A DNA stretch of 11,287 nucleotides from Pseudomonadota bacterium (lineage in GTDB: Bacteria; Bdellovibrionota; Oligoflexia; Oligoflexales; Oligoflexaceae): contig JAKQGS010000106.1 in the NCBI GenBank assembly GCA_029556045.1, positions 1 through 11,287 of the forward strand, in the 5' to 3' direction. How positions within the stretch are numbered: position 1 is the stretch's first letter; each line of letters starts with the position of its first letter. Both the position numbers and the translations under genes were made by a program. The notes beneath the pieces are model-generated. The model searched no databases and was not told the origin of the DNA. It saw only the letters and a program-made list of their open reading frames with translations. Positions 7,909-11,287 of this stretch are shown here, piece by piece.

Positions 7909-8643
7909 TCACCCTTCAACTTCACGTCCGTCCGCTGCAATCAGCTGCAACTCAAAACAGGGTTTGATGGCTTCTTCCGCGGCATCCATGATGGCGATCA
8001 CCTGCTCCTTGGAAAAGGAAGCTCGTTCACCGGTTCCTTGAATTTCCAGGAATTTTCCGCTTTGCGTGTAGACCACATTCATATCCAGATCAGCGCGGCT
8101 ATCTTCCTCGTAATTCAGATCCACCAGGACATTCCCGTTAACAAGGCCGACGGAAACAGCAGCGACCGCATCATGCAATGGATTGATGTTCAGCCGCTTT
8201 TGTCGCTGCAACTTGCCGATCGCCAGTTTGAGGGCCACATAGGCACCCGTAATGGAAGCGGTGCGGGTACCACCATCAGCCTGCAGAACGTCGCAGTCGA
8301 TCGTAAAGGTGAGATCAGGGCATTTGGTCAGATCGATCACGCCACGGATGGCCCGGCCAATCAGCCGCTGGATTTCCTGAGAGCGGCCCGATGGAGCGGG
8401 GCGTTCTCGGCGGTTACGGGAAGTGGTGGAGCCGGGGAGCATGGAATATTCGGCGGTCAGCCAACCCTGCGCGGGACTGGAGTTGCGTAAAAATGGTGGC
8501 ACACCATCGTCAACACTGACGGTGCACAGCACTTTGGTTTCTCCATATTCAACCAGCACGCTGCCCTCAGCATTCTTGGTGAAGTTTGGAATAAAACGAA
8601 GGGGGCGCATTTGGGTACTTGACCGGCCATCATTGCGAAGCAT
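7909..8643 (-). CDS. rph: Ribonuclease PH
   Basis: Phosphate-dependent 3'-5' exoribonuclease that trims the 3' ends of tRNA precursors; family enzymes act as a hexameric ring. 244 residues from ATG 8643. The N-terminus MLRNDGRSSTQMRPLRF matches the family. NRRERPAPSGRSQEIQRLIG contains the conserved Arg87. GGTRT (124-128) is the phosphate-binding loop. EEDSRADLDMN holds Asp181 and Asp187, equivalent to the metal-binding aspartates of the family. A TTG at 8658 would extend it by five residues, but it overlaps the ribosome site GGAGAG (8651-8656 on the plus strand) that serves ATG 8643. The gene lies 46 bases after the membrane protein gene. The common partner gene rdgB is not beside it. Confidence 0.96.
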   Translation of the reverse strand: MLRNDGRSSTQMRPLRFIPNFTKNAEGSVLVEYGETKVLCTVSVDDGVPPFLRNSSPAQGWLTAEYSMLPGSTTSRNRRERPAPSGRSQEIQRLIGRAIRGVIDLTKCPDLTFTIDCDVLQADGGTRTASITGAYVALKLAIGKLQRQKRLNINPLHDAVAAVSVGLVNGNVLVDLNYEEDSRADLDMNVVYTQSGKFLEIQGTGERASFSKEQVIAIMDAAEEAIKPCFELQLIAADGREVEG

Positions 8644-8689
8644 AGAGCAGCTCTCCAACAGGTTTAAAAGATGTCAAAAATCAAATGAT

Positions 8690-9220
8690 TTAGTGGCGGG
8701 ACCAAATCAAGGCGATCGATAGAATAACGAAAAAAACGATAATTGAAAGAGGGATGATGAAAAAAGACCATTTGGTGGTTGCGGGCTCTTCCCGGTAGCT
8801 CCCTTCGGCGGGTTTATCGTCAAATCCACCGGTCATAAGCGAGGGTAGGGGGCTCTTTCCCGTGGTTTTTCGTGAACTTTTTGCACGAATTTCCCCCGCG
8901 GCATCCTCTTCCTGGCTACGACGATGCTCCGATTTACTTCCCATGTGGGGGGAGCGGTGTTTTGCTCTGTCATCATCCGCGTACAATTCCTCCCCATCGC
9001 CTGCTCGAGGCGGAGGGGCTTCAGCTGGGCCCTGGTCAGCTTGTGGTACCAATTTGTTGGCGGTGGTTTCTTCGTTCCCAAAGACGGCGGTTTTTGCAAA
9101 TCGTGATGGAGCTGGAGCTGACAAAGGGAAGGCTTCATCGATCGCCTGGTGAACATCGATCAAAATTCTGGGTATGATCACGGCTTCCTCGACAGGTTCA
9201 AATTCCAGAATTTTGCTCAT
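8690..9220 (-). CDS. Unrecognised protein with a single C-terminal membrane helix
   Basis: 176 residues; I do not recognise the family. Residues 1-30 (starting MSKILEFEPVEEAVIIPRI) look ordered, with alternating acidic and hydrophobic residues. Residues about 34-148 are rich in Pro, Ala, Asp, Glu, Lys and Arg and probably disordered. A hydrophobic helix spans about 151-173 (WSFFIIPLSIIVFFVILSIA...), followed only by SRH. There is no N-terminal signal peptide, so it looks tail-anchored with the bulk in the cytoplasm. The ATG at 9220 lies 17 bases after the secA stop with GGAGAGGA just upstream, and rph follows after 46 bases, so it is probably co-transcribed with both. A link to secretion or membrane RNA processing is only suggested by this position. 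Confidence 0.7.
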   Translation of the reverse strand: MSKILEFEPVEEAVIIPRILIDVHQAIDEAFPLSAPAPSRFAKTAVFGNEETTANKLVPQADQGPAEAPPPRAGDGEELYADDDRAKHRSPHMGSKSEHRRSQEEDAAGEIRAKSSRKTTGKSPLPSLMTGGFDDKPAEGSYREEPATTKWSFFIIPLSIIVFFVILSIALIWSRH

Positions 9221-9237
9221 GCCTCAGATCCTCTCCC

Positions 9238-11287
<2,050 letters not shown>

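Noticed and set aside
7849..8490. 213-residue open frame on the plus strand, opposite rph
   Set aside because: rph on the other strand has all its family motifs; this product is low in recognisable features and is a shadow.
8678..8691. Short dyad AAATCA-AA-TGATTT at the 3' end of the tail-anchored protein gene
   Set aside because: AT-only 6-bp arms with a 2-base loop and no T-run; not a terminator, and too short to claim function.

Overview
The window is chromosomal housekeeping DNA from a bacterium, coding almost wall to wall, with moderate to slightly high GC by eye. No mobile element, CRISPR array, tRNA or rRNA is visible. The long succinate dehydrogenase/fumarate reductase flavoprotein resembles the Bacteroidetes/Deltaproteobacteria/Chlamydiae 'CAB' class of quinone-linked enzymes. 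The purine enzymes are the split PurS/PurQ/PurL type together with an iron-sulfur PurF. This fits an uncultured or less-studied bacterial phylum, but the sequence alone does not let me name the taxon.

Left part, plus strand (1-7548): the tail of a membrane cytochrome b subunit (sdhC-like), then sdhA and sdhB, followed after only 5 bases by purS, purQ, purL and purF. Gaps are short (1-base overlap to 23 bases) and most genes have clear Shine-Dalgarno sequences, so the seven genes look like one transcription unit. It joins respiratory complex II to steps 1 and 4 of de novo purine synthesis. PurF makes phosphoribosylamine. PurS, PurQ and PurL form the FGAM synthase complex, in which PurQ supplies ammonia from glutamine. 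A perfect 10-bp inverted repeat lies in the last codons of purL, just before purF.

Right part, minus strand (11287 down to 7551): secA, cut by the window edge and lacking its N-terminal ~215 residues, then a small unrecognised protein with one C-terminal membrane helix, then rph (RNase PH). The spacing (17 and 46 bases) suggests they are co-transcribed. After a 130-base gap without a convincing gene comes a small ribbon-helix-helix DNA-binding protein. Its 3' end faces the 3' end of purF with only 2 bases between the stop codons.

I see no new multi-gene system. The points most worth a second look are the sdh-pur merger, the hairpin at the purL/purF junction, the ribbon-helix-helix gene next to purF, and the tail-anchored protein between secA and rph. 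Four start codons (purS, purL, rph, ribbon-helix-helix) are placed downstream of the longest possible reading frame on ribosome-binding-site evidence.
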